DNA of 64,000 nucleotides from Blautia sp. Marseille-P3087 (GCF_900120195.1 NZ_LT635539.1:2654441-2718440); one strand, 5' to 3'; counted from the first letter of the stretch, positions 1 through 9,806 are shown. The notes: a model not told the origin generated them from the sequence alone. Made by a program: numbers and translations.

Positions 1-2750
<2,750 letters not shown>

Positions 2751-2833
2751 AAGTAAGCATGGTTAAGATAATCGATTGCTTAGTCAACATGTATGTGGTT
2801 TTGAAGATACGATATATCTTCTAAGTAATATAA

Positions 2834-2906
2834 TCCTCCTTAGCTCAGTCGGTAGAGCATGCGGCTGTTAACCGCAGTGTCGTTGGTTCGAGTCCAACAG
2901 GGGGAG
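2834..2906 (+). tRNA. tRNA-Asn (GTT)
   Basis: Cloverleaf with acceptor TCCTCCT paired to AGGGGGA, anticodon GTT in the loop of GCGGCTGTTAACCGC, and T arm GGTTCGAGTCC. No CCA is encoded. It begins about 85 nt after the 23S end with no 5S gene between, so it is probably co-transcribed with the rRNA. Confidence 0.97.
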
Positions 2907-2918
2907 CTTTTTATACCT

Positions 2919-2990
2919 GGCTCCATGGTCAAGCGGTTAAGACACCGCCCTTTCACGGCGGTAACAGGGGTTCAAATCCCCTTGGAGTCA
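2919..2990 (+). tRNA. tRNA-Glu (TTC)
   Basis: Cloverleaf with acceptor GGCTCCA/TGGAGTC, anticodon stem CCGCC/GGCGG around loop CTTTCAC (anticodon TTC) and T arm GGTTCAAATCC. It lies 12 nt after tRNA-Asn in the same cluster. Confidence 0.97.
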
Positions 2991-3068
2991 TCAAAAAATA
3001 AAAAAATGTGATTTTTGGTATGGCTTGATTACGACATTTGGTGTATAATACATCTAAGTGAGTTATAT

Positions 3069-3141
3069 GCCGATGTGGCTCAATTGGCAGAGCAGCTGAT
3101 TTGTAATCAGCAGGTTATCGGTTCGAGTCCGATCATCGGCT
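3069..3141 (+). tRNA. tRNA-Thr (TGT)
   Basis: Acceptor GCCGATG/CATCGGC, anticodon TGT within CTGATTTGTAATCAG, T arm GGTTCGAGTCC. The 78 nt before it hold TATAAT at 3044-3049, which may be an internal promoter; its -35 is unclear. Confidence 0.97.
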
Positions 3142-3145
3142 TTTT

Positions 3146-3219
3146 GGACCTTTAGCTCAGTTGGTTAGAGCAACCGGCTCATAACCGGTCGGTCCTGGGT
3201 TCGAGTCCCCGAAGGTCCA
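3146..3219 (+). tRNA. tRNA-Met (CAT), elongator type
   Basis: Acceptor GGACCTT/AAGGTCC, anticodon CAT in CCGGCTCATAACCGG, T arm GGTTCGAGTCC. The fully paired acceptor and overall sequence match the Firmicutes elongator Met tRNA rather than initiator. An Ile2 tRNA with a modified CAT anticodon is less likely. Confidence 0.93.
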
Positions 3220-3235
3220 TTTTACTTATTTTTTT

Positions 3236-3309
3236 GGCCCAGTGGCTCAGTTGGTTAGAGCGCCGCCCTGTCACGGCGGAGGTCGTGAGTTCGAGTCTCA
3301 TCTGGGTCG
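3236..3309 (+). tRNA. tRNA-Asp (GTC)
   Basis: Acceptor GGCCCAG/CTGGGTC, anticodon GTC in CCGCCCTGTCACGGCGG, T arm AGTTCGAGTCT. Fifth tRNA of the cluster. Confidence 0.97.
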
Positions 3310-3314
3310 TTTAA

Positions 3315-3387
3315 GGGGTCTTAGCTCAGCTGGGAGAGCATCTGCCTTACAAGCAGAGGGTCATAGGTTCGAGCCCTATAGGCCCCA
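3315..3387 (+). tRNA. tRNA-Val (TAC)
   Basis: Acceptor GGGGTCT/AGGCCCC, anticodon TAC in TCTGCCTTACAAGCAGA, T arm GGTTCGAGCCC. Sixth tRNA of the cluster. Confidence 0.97.
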
Positions 3388-3404
3388 TTTTTTCAATTTA
3401 ATAT

Positions 3405-3490
3405 GCCGCAGTGGCGGAACTGGCAGACGCCCGGGACTTAAAATCCCGTGGGTAGTGATACCCGTACCGGTTCGATTCCGGTCTGCGGCA
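3405..3490 (+). tRNA. tRNA-Leu (TAA), target of the mobile element
   Basis: Class II tRNA with acceptor GCCGCAG/CTGCGGC, anticodon TAA in CGGGACTTAAAATCCCG, a long variable arm (GGGTAGTGATACCC region) and T arm GGTTCGATTCC. The last 23 nt are repeated at 8344-8366, marking it as the attachment site of the element that follows. The gene stays intact because the element supplies an identical 3' end. Confidence 0.97.
3468..3490 (+). repeat. attL: 23-bp direct repeat, tRNA-Leu 3' end
   Basis: The 23 bases from CGGTTCG to GCGGCA at the tRNA-Leu 3' end recur exactly at 8344-8366. Together with the adjacent tyrosine integrase gene this defines the left boundary of an integrated element. Confidence 0.93.
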
Positions 3491-3504
3491 GTAGGTAAAA
3501 GTGA

Positions 3505-3541
3505 GAGAAACGTTGAATTTACAGCGTTTCTCTTCTTTTTT
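3505..3541 (+). terminator. element-borne terminator after tRNA-Leu
   Basis: GAGAAACG (3505-3512) pairs with CGTTTCTC (3525-3532), followed by TTCTTTTTTTG. It lies inside the element and replaces the tRNA operon terminator, which is now displaced to 8379. Confidence 0.85.
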
Positions 3542-3553
3542 TGCTTCAAAAAG

Positions 3554-3573
3554 TTTGAACACCTTTGAACACT
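3554..3573. repeat. tandem TTTGAACAC arm-type sites, left end
   Basis: TTTGAACACC and TTTGAACACT lie back to back just before the integrase stop codon. The same decamers recur at 8266-8286. Paired direct repeats near both ends of an integrase element are typical arm-binding sites for the N-terminal domain of Tn916-type integrases; binding here is inferred. Confidence 0.7.
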
Positions 3574-4830
3574 TTATGAGGAAATCCCCAGTTTTTGAAA
3601 AGCAAAGCGGTCATTCTTCCTCTTGTTGACGTTCCGTAAATAGTGAAGCGTGGTTGCCGTTTCGCTATGCCCCATTAAATAACTCAAGGTTGTGAGATTG
3701 TTTCCGTCAAAGGCAGTTGAGGCATTGTAGAAACGGATTTTATGACTGGAATGGTAAGGAACACCAGCTTCTTTGCAATACTTCTTTAAACGGCGGTTGA
3801 AGCTGTCTGTTGTCATGATTTCTCCATTGGGTTCAAAGACATACACTCCATGCGGATTTAATTCTCTGGCTTTCTGAAGAATCTTGATTGCTTCATCAGT
3901 CAAGAACTGTTTGCGGAAACCATGAGAGGTATTTCCTTTCATCTGGTTGACTACCTTTACTTCTCTTTTGGAAAAGGTTAAATCATCGTTTAGTGTCCGT
4001 TCACAGGTAGCCTGTCGGTGCAGATAGACCATTCTGTTTTCATAGTCAATATCTTCCCAGCGGATTGCTTTTGTTTCCCCGATACGGATAAACAGATAAA
4101 AGGATAGTTGTATCGCAAGGGAATAAGGCTCTGTGATACAGCTAAGATAATGCAGTAGCTTATGTGTATCGTCACGGGAAAATACGTTGTCACTTTGTAC
4201 TTCCACAGGCTTGTAGGTGAACTGCTTGAAATTCACATCAGAGACAGGATTGTGGGAGATGATTTCTTCCTCAATGGCATAACTCATGATTCCATTTAAG
4301 ACAGAACGGGCGTTGCTGATTCTCTTGTGGGTATGCTGACGTTCTTTTGTGGCTTCTCTGAAAAAGCGGATAAGGGTAATCGGTCTGATTTCTCCTATCT
4401 TCATTTTGGAAAGAGCCGTGTCTTTGAAAAATCTGTTCCATTCAGAAACATACTCTTGAATCGTCTTTGCCTTTACAGAAGTGTAATCTCTTTTGTATAA
4501 GAGCCATTCTGTATATAACTCTTCCAGTGTGATATTCTCACGGTTTTCGATTTTTTGCTTCTCAATATAAAATCTGATGATTTCTTTTTCAAGGTTCTCT
4601 TTACTCTTCCGCTTGATCGGACGGCGGTTGTTGGGTTTGGTGTCATCTGGTAAATAGGTACGCCAGCTTTTTTCAGATTCCGAGTAATAAATTTCATATT
4701 TGTGATTCTCCAAGATTTTCTTATTTGCCATAATTTCAAAATCTTTGAAGACTTCATCTGGAGTCATATTAGCACAAGCGGCTAATGTGTTCAATAACGT
4801 AATATCGGAAGATGTAACAGGGTTATTCAT
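3574..4830 (-). CDS. tyrosine recombinase / integrase
   Basis: A 418-residue site-specific recombinase of the phage/Tn916 integrase type that should insert and excise the element at tRNA-Leu. Residues about 45-95 resemble the arm-DNA-binding domain (SEKSWRTYLPDD...), residues about 105-205 the SAM-like core-binding domain, and residues about 225-410 the catalytic domain. Catalytic residues visible are Arg in FIRIGETKAIRW, the H-x-x-R motif in SSHKIRFYN, His in LMGHSETATT and the nucleophilic Tyr in TTLHYL. It is the gene nearest attL and its start overlaps the replication gene by 8 nt, so the two are probably co-transcribed. No separate excisionase was recognised; one of the small HTH proteins could serve. 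Confidence 0.95.
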   Translation of the reverse strand: MNNPVTSSDITLLNTLAACANMTPDEVFKDFEIMANKKILENHKYEIYYSESEKSWRTYLPDDTKPNNRRPIKRKSKENLEKEIIRFYIEKQKIENRENITLEELYTEWLLYKRDYTSVKAKTIQEYVSEWNRFFKDTALSKMKIGEIRPITLIRFFREATKERQHTHKRISNARSVLNGIMSYAIEEEIISHNPVSDVNFKQFTYKPVEVQSDNVFSRDDTHKLLHYLSCITEPYSLAIQLSFYLFIRIGETKAIRWEDIDYENRMVYLHRQATCERTLNDDLTFSKREVKVVNQMKGNTSHGFRKQFLTDEAIKILQKARELNPHGVYVFEPNGEIMTTDSFNRRLKKYCKEAGVPYHSSHKIRFYNASTAFDGNNLTTLSYLMGHSETATTLHYLRNVNKRKNDRFAFQKLGISS

Positions 4831-5665
4831 CAGAATCCCCCCTTACACCCATAGTTTCTTTTTTGATTTTGATGTAGGTAACACTGCTGTCCTTTAAATA
4901 AGAACCAGTAGCTAAAAAGGATTTTGTATCATATATCTGCCGTGTGTACTCTTTTTGAAAAATGATAGTTTCATTCTGTAATTCGAGAATCATATCATCA
5001 GTCAGCATGAGTCTTGTTTCTTTCGGCATTTTCAGGTTTTGTGATTTGAAAAACGCCTTTTTCTTATGCTCCTTTACATCAAGGTCTTTCCCAAAATATT
5101 TGCTGAGATAGCGACCACGGTTCTCCTTGCTGTCTACATCAATACAGTTTATCTTAATAAAACCATGCGACCATAAATCTTGTAATTTTTCTTTTGCTAT
5201 GTATGGAAAATCAAAGAAAATAACATGGTAGTGGATTGCACCACGTTTTTGTTTCTCCCACGTTGCAATATACATTAATAATTGTCTTTTGGTTTGATAC
5301 AGGTAATAATTTAATCGCTGGATAAAATACTTAAATTCTCGGTTCGTTATGGTAATGTCTTGAATATTATCTCTGAATGTCAGCGTTACAAATTTGGTTC
5401 TGTTATTGAAATTACAGTCCACGATACGGGCAATCTCCCAACGTGTCTGTTCATAATGTTTTTGTTTGCGTTTCAGGCTGTCATATTGCTTATGAGCTGA
5501 CATCTCATCAAAGGTTTTACGTTTGCTTGTTTTCTCTAAATCTGCATTTTCTGTTGAATGACTGAAAATAGGATTCTTATAGATATATACTTCTTTGGTG
5601 GTAGGAGTTTCAATGATTTTCGTATTGTATGCAAAACATTCCTTTGCTTTGCTCACGAAATCCAC
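4823..5665 (-). CDS. HUH-type rolling-circle replication initiation protein
   Basis: A 280-residue protein with the three ordered motifs of rolling-circle initiators: FVTLTFRDN (motif I) near residue 92, the metal-binding HUH motif in GAIHYHVIFFD near residue 142, and motif III GRYLSKYFGKD near residue 188 with the candidate nicking tyrosines. It most resembles the replication proteins of filamentous-phage-like and small satellite elements rather than Rep_trans plasmid proteins. It should nick a double-strand origin, probably the hairpin just upstream at 5752-5812. The presence of Rep in an integrated element suggests that the excised circle replicates. The family is assigned by motif only. 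Confidence 0.85.
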   Translation of the reverse strand: MDFVSKAKECFAYNTKIIETPTTKEVYIYKNPIFSHSTENADLEKTSKRKTFDEMSAHKQYDSLKRKQKHYEQTRWEIARIVDCNFNNRTKFVTLTFRDNIQDITITNREFKYFIQRLNYYLYQTKRQLLMYIATWEKQKRGAIHYHVIFFDFPYIAKEKLQDLWSHGFIKINCIDVDSKENRGRYLSKYFGKDLDVKEHKKKAFFKSQNLKMPKETRLMLTDDMILELQNETIIFQKEYTRQIYDTKSFLATGSYLKDSSVTYIKIKKETMGVRGDSDE

Positions 5666-5751
5666 CTCGTATCCTATTTTGTAATGTGTTTCTTCCTGTT
5701 TTCGGAAGATGTTGTTTTATATATCAAGTATAGTTAGAAGAAACTCTTCTC

Positions 5752-5812
5752 TCATGTAGGTCAGCCAGTCAGCACCTATGACGTTGTCCGGCACTGACTG
5801 TCTGACGTGAGA
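5752..5812. other. candidate rolling-circle double-strand origin hairpin
   Basis: GTCAG-C-CAGTCAG (5760-5772) is complementary to CTGACTG-T-CTGAC (5794-5806), with one C/T mismatch and a 21-nt loop; CTCATG and CGTGAG extend it weakly. It lies immediately upstream of the replication gene and outside any coding region, the usual place of a rolling-circle origin. A mobilisation origin is an alternative. The nick site is not identifiable by eye. Confidence 0.55.
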
Positions 5813-5816
5813 ATGA

Positions 5817-6137
5817 TTATTTCATTCCAGCTTTTCTGATATTGTCAGCCTCTGCCTTAACAGAAAGGCGTCCATTGTAGAGACTTGCCCATGTATGTAA
5901 CCCCTCAAATGAGACAGGAACTTGTCCTTTCTGCTCAAGTTCTTCATTGGAGACAAGCTGGGTATTAGCTCTTACGCCGACCTTGACTTTTTCAAACTTT
6001 AACTTTGGAAGAAGAACGGTGTAGTAAAATCCTAATTTTTCCTTTGTAGAAAAGTCTACCCATTCAGAAACTTCTACTAACTGAAACTGTTCTTCCAACT
6101 TGTTAGGATTTAAAATAAAGTCATTTCCTCGAATCAA
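5817..6137 (-). CDS. small element protein, possibly DUF961-like
   Basis: A 106-residue protein with a clear ribosome binding site (AAGGAGGTGATAT before the ATG). It has a beta-rich composition, a central KFEKVKVGVR segment and a C-terminal LSVKAEADNIRKAG. Size, position and C-terminal pattern recall the DUF961/YdcP proteins at the start of Tn916-like elements, and single-strand DNA-binding proteins of filamentous phages occupy the same position relative to Rep. Both are weak resemblances, and no function can be assigned. It is transcribed divergently from the XRE repressor, through a region with repressor-like operators, and leads the rep-int transcript. Confidence 0.7.
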   Translation of the reverse strand: MIRGNDFILNPNKLEEQFQLVEVSEWVDFSTKEKLGFYYTVLLPKLKFEKVKVGVRANTQLVSNEELEQKGQVPVSFEGLHTWASLYNGRLSVKAEADNIRKAGMK

Positions 6138-6155
6138 TATATCACCTCCTTCGGA

Positions 6156-6238
6156 ATATCTGTTTATCAGATATTAAGATATTCATATAATACAACAGAA
6201 AAAATATAATGTCAAGAAAAATATCTAAATATCCGATA
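6156..6238. promoter_or_regulatory. paired inverted operators between rep-int and repressor genes
   Basis: The 18-mer TATCAGATATTAAGATAT occurs at 6165-6182 on the + strand, and TATCGGATATTTAGATAT occurs inverted at 6221-6238, so the two sites form a large dyad in the divergent promoter. A shorter palindrome ATATCT/AGATAT spans 6156-6174. They are likely binding sites for the XRE protein encoded at 6297, controlling both its own promoter and the leftward integrase-replication transcript. Confidence 0.7.
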
Positions 6239-6244
6239 AAAAGA

Positions 6245-6273
6245 TTGACAGACAAAAAATGTTGAAATATAAT
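6245..6273 (+). promoter_or_regulatory. consensus promoter of the XRE repressor gene
   Basis: TTGACA (6245-6250), a 17-nt spacer and TATAAT (6268-6273), a perfect sigma-70-type promoter. One inverted operator copy ends 7 nt upstream of the -35 box. AAAGGAGG follows at 6283-6290 before the ATG at 6297. Confidence 0.88.
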
Positions 6274-6296
6274 GGTGCTTATAAAGGAGGTTCAGT

Positions 6297-6713
6297 ATGA
6301 ATAAAATAAAAGAACTGCGGAAAGAAAATAATATTACAGTTGCAGAGTTGGCAAAGGAATTAGGGATATCACAAAGTATGCTGACAAATTATGAAAACGG
6401 GAATGGAACGCCAAGAGATGAATCCATATGGGAAAAGCTGTCGCAGATATTTGGAGTGAGTAAAAGTCACGTTATGGGATTGACTACAGATATTGAAACG
6501 ACAAACAAGACAAAGCGGTTGAGAGTGGTCGTGGATATGTCTCAGCCAGTATCCATTCAACCTAAAAGTCAGACAGACCTTGATGTACTGACAAAGCTGG
6601 ACTTAATAGACAGTGATGATATGGGAGAAGTGCTGAAGTTCTTAGATAAACTTTTAGCCCAAAGCAAATATGAGGGGCGGAGAGAAACACTGATAGAATA
6701 CGTTGCAGAATAA
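6297..6713 (+). CDS. XRE-family HTH regulator of the element
   Basis: A 138-residue protein with an N-terminal Cro/CI-type HTH (residues about 3-58: IKELRKENNITVAELAKELG, then SQSMLTNYENGNGTP) and a C-terminal region without recognised fold (residues about 60-138). It has a strong SD and a consensus promoter. Its position between divergent transcripts and the paired inverted operators upstream make it the likely repressor controlling integrase and replication. It lacks the long peptidase-like C-terminus of SOS-cleavable CI repressors. Confidence 0.88.
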   Translation: MNKIKELRKENNITVAELAKELGISQSMLTNYENGNGTPRDESIWEKLSQIFGVSKSHVMGLTTDIETTNKTKRLRVVVDMSQPVSIQPKSQTDLDVLTKLDLIDSDDMGEVLKFLDKLLAQSKYEGRRETLIEYVAE

Positions 6714-6715
6714 TA

Positions 6716-6796
6716 AACGTTTCCGAAGCCGTCCACTTGCCCAGCCGACCCGCCGCCCTGTTAGGAACCGTCGCTCTGGGCATCCTGCGGAACGTT
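6716..6796. other. GC-rich imperfect hairpin, possible single-strand origin
   Basis: AACGTTTCCG at 6716-6725 pairs with CGGAACGTT at 6788-6796 with a one-base bulge. Inside it GCCCAG (6739-6744) pairs with CTGGGC (6776-6781), and CGAC with GTCG. The 80-bp block is far more GC-rich than its surroundings and contains no gene. In an element with a rolling-circle Rep, such a structure is a candidate single-strand origin, oriT or packaging signal. It also follows the XRE gene directly and could stop its transcript, although no T-run is adjacent. Confidence 0.45.
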
Positions 6797-6884
6797 AGTT
6801 TTTGAAAGAATACGAACAAAAAGGAATATGCATTGCAAGTTTTAAAAGGATAGCAGACAGCACCATGAATGAAGTGTTGTCATG

Positions 6885-7172
6885 CTATTCTTTTTTGCCA
6901 TATTCAATCATTACCGTTTTGAAAGGTTCGCTGTGATCCAGTGGAAACCAAGCCGGATAGTAGAGGTTGATTTCAAGGGTGGTGGGTGTTCCATTGATTC
7001 GATTATGCTCTGCTTCAATTTCTTGAATGGTATCGTTGATTCCCCAATATTTATAAACAGTCACAGATAATCGGGTATCTCGTGTGTCTTGATTACTAAA
7101 GGACATACTGTTAGTGACATGATAATCGGGGAGTCTAATGTAATAATAAATTCCAGCCAGTAAGCAGAGCAA
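6885..7172 (-). CDS. small membrane-anchored element protein, start uncertain
   Basis: About 95 residues beginning with a hydrophobic segment (LLCLLAGIYYYI) that looks like a signal anchor, followed by a polar extracellular part containing VTVYKYWGINDTIQEIEAEHNRIN. No ATG is available: the frame runs upstream through VLTTLT without a start, and the only plausible start is TTG at 7172 without an SD. Either a non-standard start is used or the 5' end has decayed. Function unknown; similar small lipoprotein-like proteins are common in integrative elements of Firmicutes. Confidence 0.5.
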   Translation of the reverse strand: MLCLLAGIYYYIRLPDYHVTNSMSFSNQDTRDTRLSVTVYKYWGINDTIQEIEAEHNRINGTPTTLEINLYYPAWFPLDHSEPFKTVMIEYGKKE

Positions 7173-7191
7173 TGTAAGTGTTGTTAGTACC

Positions 7192-7205
7192 TCACTATAT
7201 AGTGA
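7192..7205. promoter_or_regulatory. 14-bp perfect palindrome, probable operator
   Basis: TCACTATATAGTGA is a perfect 14-bp palindrome 38 nt upstream of the small HTH gene at 7244 and just beyond the start of the leftward small protein. It may be the binding site of that HTH protein and control both directions. It is too short and too AT-rich in the centre for a terminator. Confidence 0.5.
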
Positions 7206-7243
7206 AAGAATTATTAAATATACTTTGTGTAGGGGTGATATGC

Positions 7244-7459
7244 ATGAATTATGGACATTTGGAATTAAGGATAGAAGAACTGTTGCAAGAAAAAGGTATC
7301 AGCAAGAATACCATTTGTAAGGAACTGGATATACCGAGGTCAAATTTTAACAGATATTGCAGAAATGAATTTCAAAGACTGGATGCGAATTTAATCTGTA
7401 AATTGTGCCATTATTTTGGCTGTGAAGTCGGAGAAGTGATTATCTATGTAAAAGAATAG
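7244..7459 (+). CDS. small XRE-like HTH protein (71 aa)
   Basis: A 71-residue Cro-like HTH protein covering LRIEELLQEKGISKNTICKELDIPRSNFNRYC and a C-terminal LICKLCHYFGCEVGEVIIYV segment, the usual ending of YozG-type regulators. The ATG at 7244 is chosen because AGGGGTG lies 6-7 nt upstream; a longer frame from 7178 has no SD. It could regulate the neighbouring genes through the palindrome at 7192 or act as an excisionase-like factor; neither is shown. Confidence 0.8.
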   Translation: MNYGHLELRIEELLQEKGISKNTICKELDIPRSNFNRYCRNEFQRLDANLICKLCHYFGCEVGEVIIYVKE

Positions 7460-7693
7460 TGGAGTGTTGCTGTTAATGGCATGGAGTGAATAAAAGGGTA
7501 TGCTGAGATATGGAAGTCTCTCATGCCTTTTTTGCTTGTGCATTTTATAAAATAGAATTATACTGTGAGTAGTGGAAACTGGACAAACTAGAATTTGTCG
7601 AGCTGGTTAGTTCGAGATAATTTTGAGTTTGTTAAGATGTGGTGCACTTGATGGAATCACAGGTACGACATCATATTATGGAGGATGAAATAG
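7460..7693. other. non-coding leader of dfrF
   Basis: About 230 nt without a gene. It ends with ATTATGGAGGATGAAATAG, an SD (GGAGG) before the dfrF ATG. No strong promoter or riboswitch was recognised. Confidence 0.5.
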
Positions 7694-8188
7694 ATGATAG
7701 GTTTGATTGTTGCGAGGTCAAAGAATAATGTTATAGGCAAGAATGGTAATATACCATGGAAAATAAAGGGAGAACAAAAGCAATTTAGAGAGTTAACAAC
7801 GGGTAATGTGGTTATTATGGGGCGAAAGTCTTATGAAGAAATCGGTCATCCGTTGCCTAATAGAATGAATATTGTTGTTTCCACCACAACAGAGTATCAA
7901 GGAGATAATTTAGTTTCAGTTAAATCATTAGAAGATGCATTATTATTGGCTAAAGGACGAGATGTATACATATCTGGTGGATATGGACTATTTAAGGAAG
8001 CTTTGCAAATAGTAGATAAAATGTATATCACAGAAGTAGATTTAAATATTGAAGATGGAGATACATTCTTTCCAGAATTTGATATCAATGATTTTGAAGT
8101 TTTGATAGGGGAAACACTTGGTGAGGAAGTGAAATATACGAGAACATTTTATGTAAGGAAAAATGAATTGAGTAGATTTTGGATTTAG
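7694..8188 (+). CDS. dfrF: trimethoprim-resistant dihydrofolate reductase DfrF
   Basis: A 164-residue dihydrofolate reductase that reduces dihydrofolate to tetrahydrofolate with NADPH. Family motifs are visible: GLIVARSKNNVIGKNGNIPW at the N-terminus, the NADPH-binding GRKSYEEIG, and VYISGGYGLFKEAL near residue 95. From memory it matches the acquired trimethoprim-resistance enzyme DfrF, first known from Enterococcus and common in gut Clostridia, rather than a housekeeping FolA. Its location as the last gene of a mobile element, far from other folate genes, fits an acquired resistance cargo. Resistance in this host is inferred. Confidence 0.88.
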   Translation: MIGLIVARSKNNVIGKNGNIPWKIKGEQKQFRELTTGNVVIMGRKSYEEIGHPLPNRMNIVVSTTTEYQGDNLVSVKSLEDALLLAKGRDVYISGGYGLFKEALQIVDKMYITEVDLNIEDGDTFFPEFDINDFEVLIGETLGEEVKYTRTFYVRKNELSRFWI

Positions 8189-8265
8189 GGTGTTTTCATA
8201 AATATATTGCTTTTTATGCATATATAAATTGTTGTAAGACAAATTCCAGTTTGAGGGTGGAAATC

Positions 8266-8286
8266 TTTGAACACTTTTTGAACACC
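8266..8286. repeat. paired TTTGAACAC arm-type sites, right end
   Basis: TTTGAACACT (8266-8275) and TTTGAACACC (8277-8286) repeat, in the same orientation and opposite order, the pair at 3554-3573. They lie about 60 bp inside attR, supporting their role as integrase arm sites. Confidence 0.7.
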
Positions 8287-8343
8287 GAGACCGTGATGAA
8301 GTCTTCAAAGCCCCTTTCTATCAGTATTTGTGATTATTTGAAA

Positions 8344-8366
8344 CGGTTCGATTCCGGTCTGCGGCA
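8344..8366 (+). repeat. attR: 23-bp direct repeat of tRNA-Leu 3' end
   Basis: Exact copy of 3468-3490. Only the tRNA 3' end is present, without a complete tRNA around it, so this is the element's right junction. Confidence 0.93.
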
Positions 8367-8378
8367 CGATTTAAAAGG

Positions 8379-8418
8379 CTCCAAATTCTCTGTTTCAGAG
8401 AGTTTGGAGTTTTTTTTA
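8379..8418 (+). terminator. displaced tRNA operon terminator
   Basis: CTCCAAA-TT-CTCTG pairs with CAGAG-AG-TTTGGAG, followed by eight T. It follows attR directly and is presumably the original terminator of the rRNA-tRNA operon, moved 4.9 kb downstream by the insertion. Confidence 0.88.
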
Positions 8419-8534
8419 TACAACATTTGCACAAACTATGATAATTTATTGACAATCTCGTGATTTTTATTCTTGTATTATGAGATTGTTTGCTATATAC
8501 TGTGAAGAAAGACATCGAAAGGTGGTCAGACCAA

Positions 8535-9806
8535 TTGGAAATAATAAAGACATTCGGAAATTATGTAGAAAAATGGTGTGAGAATACACCGGACAGAGCA
8601 CGCTGGCTCCTCACGAAAGGATGGGAGGCACAGGATATGAAATTTCGTCTGGCTCCTTCGAAAAAAATAAATCCGTCAGATCAGTATCTGGCACGTATGA
8701 TGATGAATGTGATGCTTCAGCCGTTGAAACATCCGGATCAGTCAGTACTGGTCAGCGTATTTACGCCGTGTGAGCTGATGCAGGAGGCAGGTTTATACCC
8801 TTATAATGTAGAGAGTTTTTCCTGCTATCTGACGGCATCAAGCGCAGAGCGTGCATTTCTTCAGAGTGCAGAGGATTCCGGACTTTCTGAAACACTCTGC
8901 AGTTACCACAAAACATTTATAGGAGCTGCGGAGAAGGGACTTCTGCCGAAGCCGAAATGTATTGTATATACGAACCTTGCATGTGACGCGAATCTTCTGA
9001 CTTTCCAGCGTCTGGCGGAGTTTTTTCATGTGCCGGTATTTTCAATTGATGTGCCGTCCGGTCAGACGTCGGAAAATGTTGCCTATGTGGCTGCGCAACT
9101 TCGAGCTCTGCGCGGCTTTCTTGAACAGACCACAGGGCATCAGATTGATGAAGACAAGCTTGTACAGAGGGTAAAAAGAGGTTACAAAACACTACAGCAA
9201 TTTGATGCTTTTCAGAGCGCGCGTGCGGATCGTTTTATTCCGTCGGATCTTGTATCACCATTATATAGTGGAATGACCAATAATATCCTTCTGGGAACAG
9301 AAGAGGAAGCGTTATACACCGAGAAGCTTCTTCAGGACGTAAAGAAAGCACCGCCTAAAAAAGGCAAACATATCTATTGGATGCACACGATTCCGTTCTG
9401 GTCCGATGCGGTAAAAGATGCACTTCTTTTGAATGATGATGTTCAGATCGTCGGATGCGAGCTCTCACAGGCAACAGATATTTCCAGACATTCAGAAGAT
9501 CCATATGAAGAAATGGCGATGCGTCTGATTTATCATGCATTGAACGGACCGATTTCACGCAGGATCAATGCCGGTATCCGTCATGCAAAACAGGCTGGCG
9601 CCGATGGTGTTGTCTGGTTTAATCACTGGGGCTGTAAGCATACACTTGGTGGCTCTCGAATTGCGAAAAAGCGTTTTGAGGAAGCAGGTCTTCCAACATT
9701 GATCCTGGACGGAGACGGATGCGACCGAAGCCATGGTGGGGAAGGTCAGACATCTACCCGTTTAGGTGCTTTTCTGGAAATGTTGGGGGATTTTGCTCAT
9801 GAATAA
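8535..9806 (+). CDS. 2-hydroxyacyl-CoA dehydratase-family protein
   Basis: About 423 residues of the HgdB/FldB/double-cubane family of iron-sulfur proteins that work with an ATP-driven activator. Conserved cysteines lie in FTPCELMQEAG, TNLACDANLL and FNHWGCKHTLGG, likely cluster ligands. A TTG start at 8535 is preferred because GAAAGGTGG lies 9 nt upstream; GTG 8502 and TTG 8490 are in frame and possible. A TTGACA at 8449 may be the -35 of its promoter. It overlaps the next gene by 8 nt, so the two are translationally coupled. The substrate (2-hydroxyacyl-CoA, or a small molecule as in double-cubane proteins) cannot be told from sequence. Confidence 0.87.
   Translation: MEIIKTFGNYVEKWCENTPDRARWLLTKGWEAQDMKFRLAPSKKINPSDQYLARMMMNVMLQPLKHPDQSVLVSVFTPCELMQEAGLYPYNVESFSCYLTASSAERAFLQSAEDSGLSETLCSYHKTFIGAAEKGLLPKPKCIVYTNLACDANLLTFQRLAEFFHVPVFSIDVPSGQTSENVAYVAAQLRALRGFLEQTTGHQIDEDKLVQRVKRGYKTLQQFDAFQSARADRFIPSDLVSPLYSGMTNNILLGTEEEALYTEKLLQDVKKAPPKKGKHIYWMHTIPFWSDAVKDALLLNDDVQIVGCELSQATDISRHSEDPYEEMAMRLIYHALNGPISRRINAGIRHAKQAGADGVVWFNHWGCKHTLGGSRIAKKRFEEAGLPTLILDGDGCDRSHGGEGQTSTRLGAFLEMLGDFAHE

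Larger units (their letters stand above)
3491..8366. mobile_element. 4.9-kb integrated element in tRNA-Leu carrying dfrF
   Basis: About 4,876 bp lie between two exact 23-bp copies of the tRNA-Leu 3' end. Contents from left to right: integrase (-), HUH replication protein (-), candidate origin hairpin, small protein (-), XRE repressor (+), GC-rich hairpin, small membrane-anchored protein (-), small HTH (+) and dfrF (+). TTTGAACAC repeats occur at both ends, as expected for integrase arm sites. There are no conjugation, capsid or relaxase genes, so movement between cells must depend on a helper, an unrecognised oriT or packaging. The class (mobilisable element, phage satellite or integrating rolling-circle plasmid) cannot be settled from sequence alone. 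Confidence 0.92.

Noticed and set aside
3242..3568. 108-codon frame over the tRNA cluster
   Set aside because: It reads through tRNA-Asp, tRNA-Val and tRNA-Leu and has no SD or protein family resemblance.
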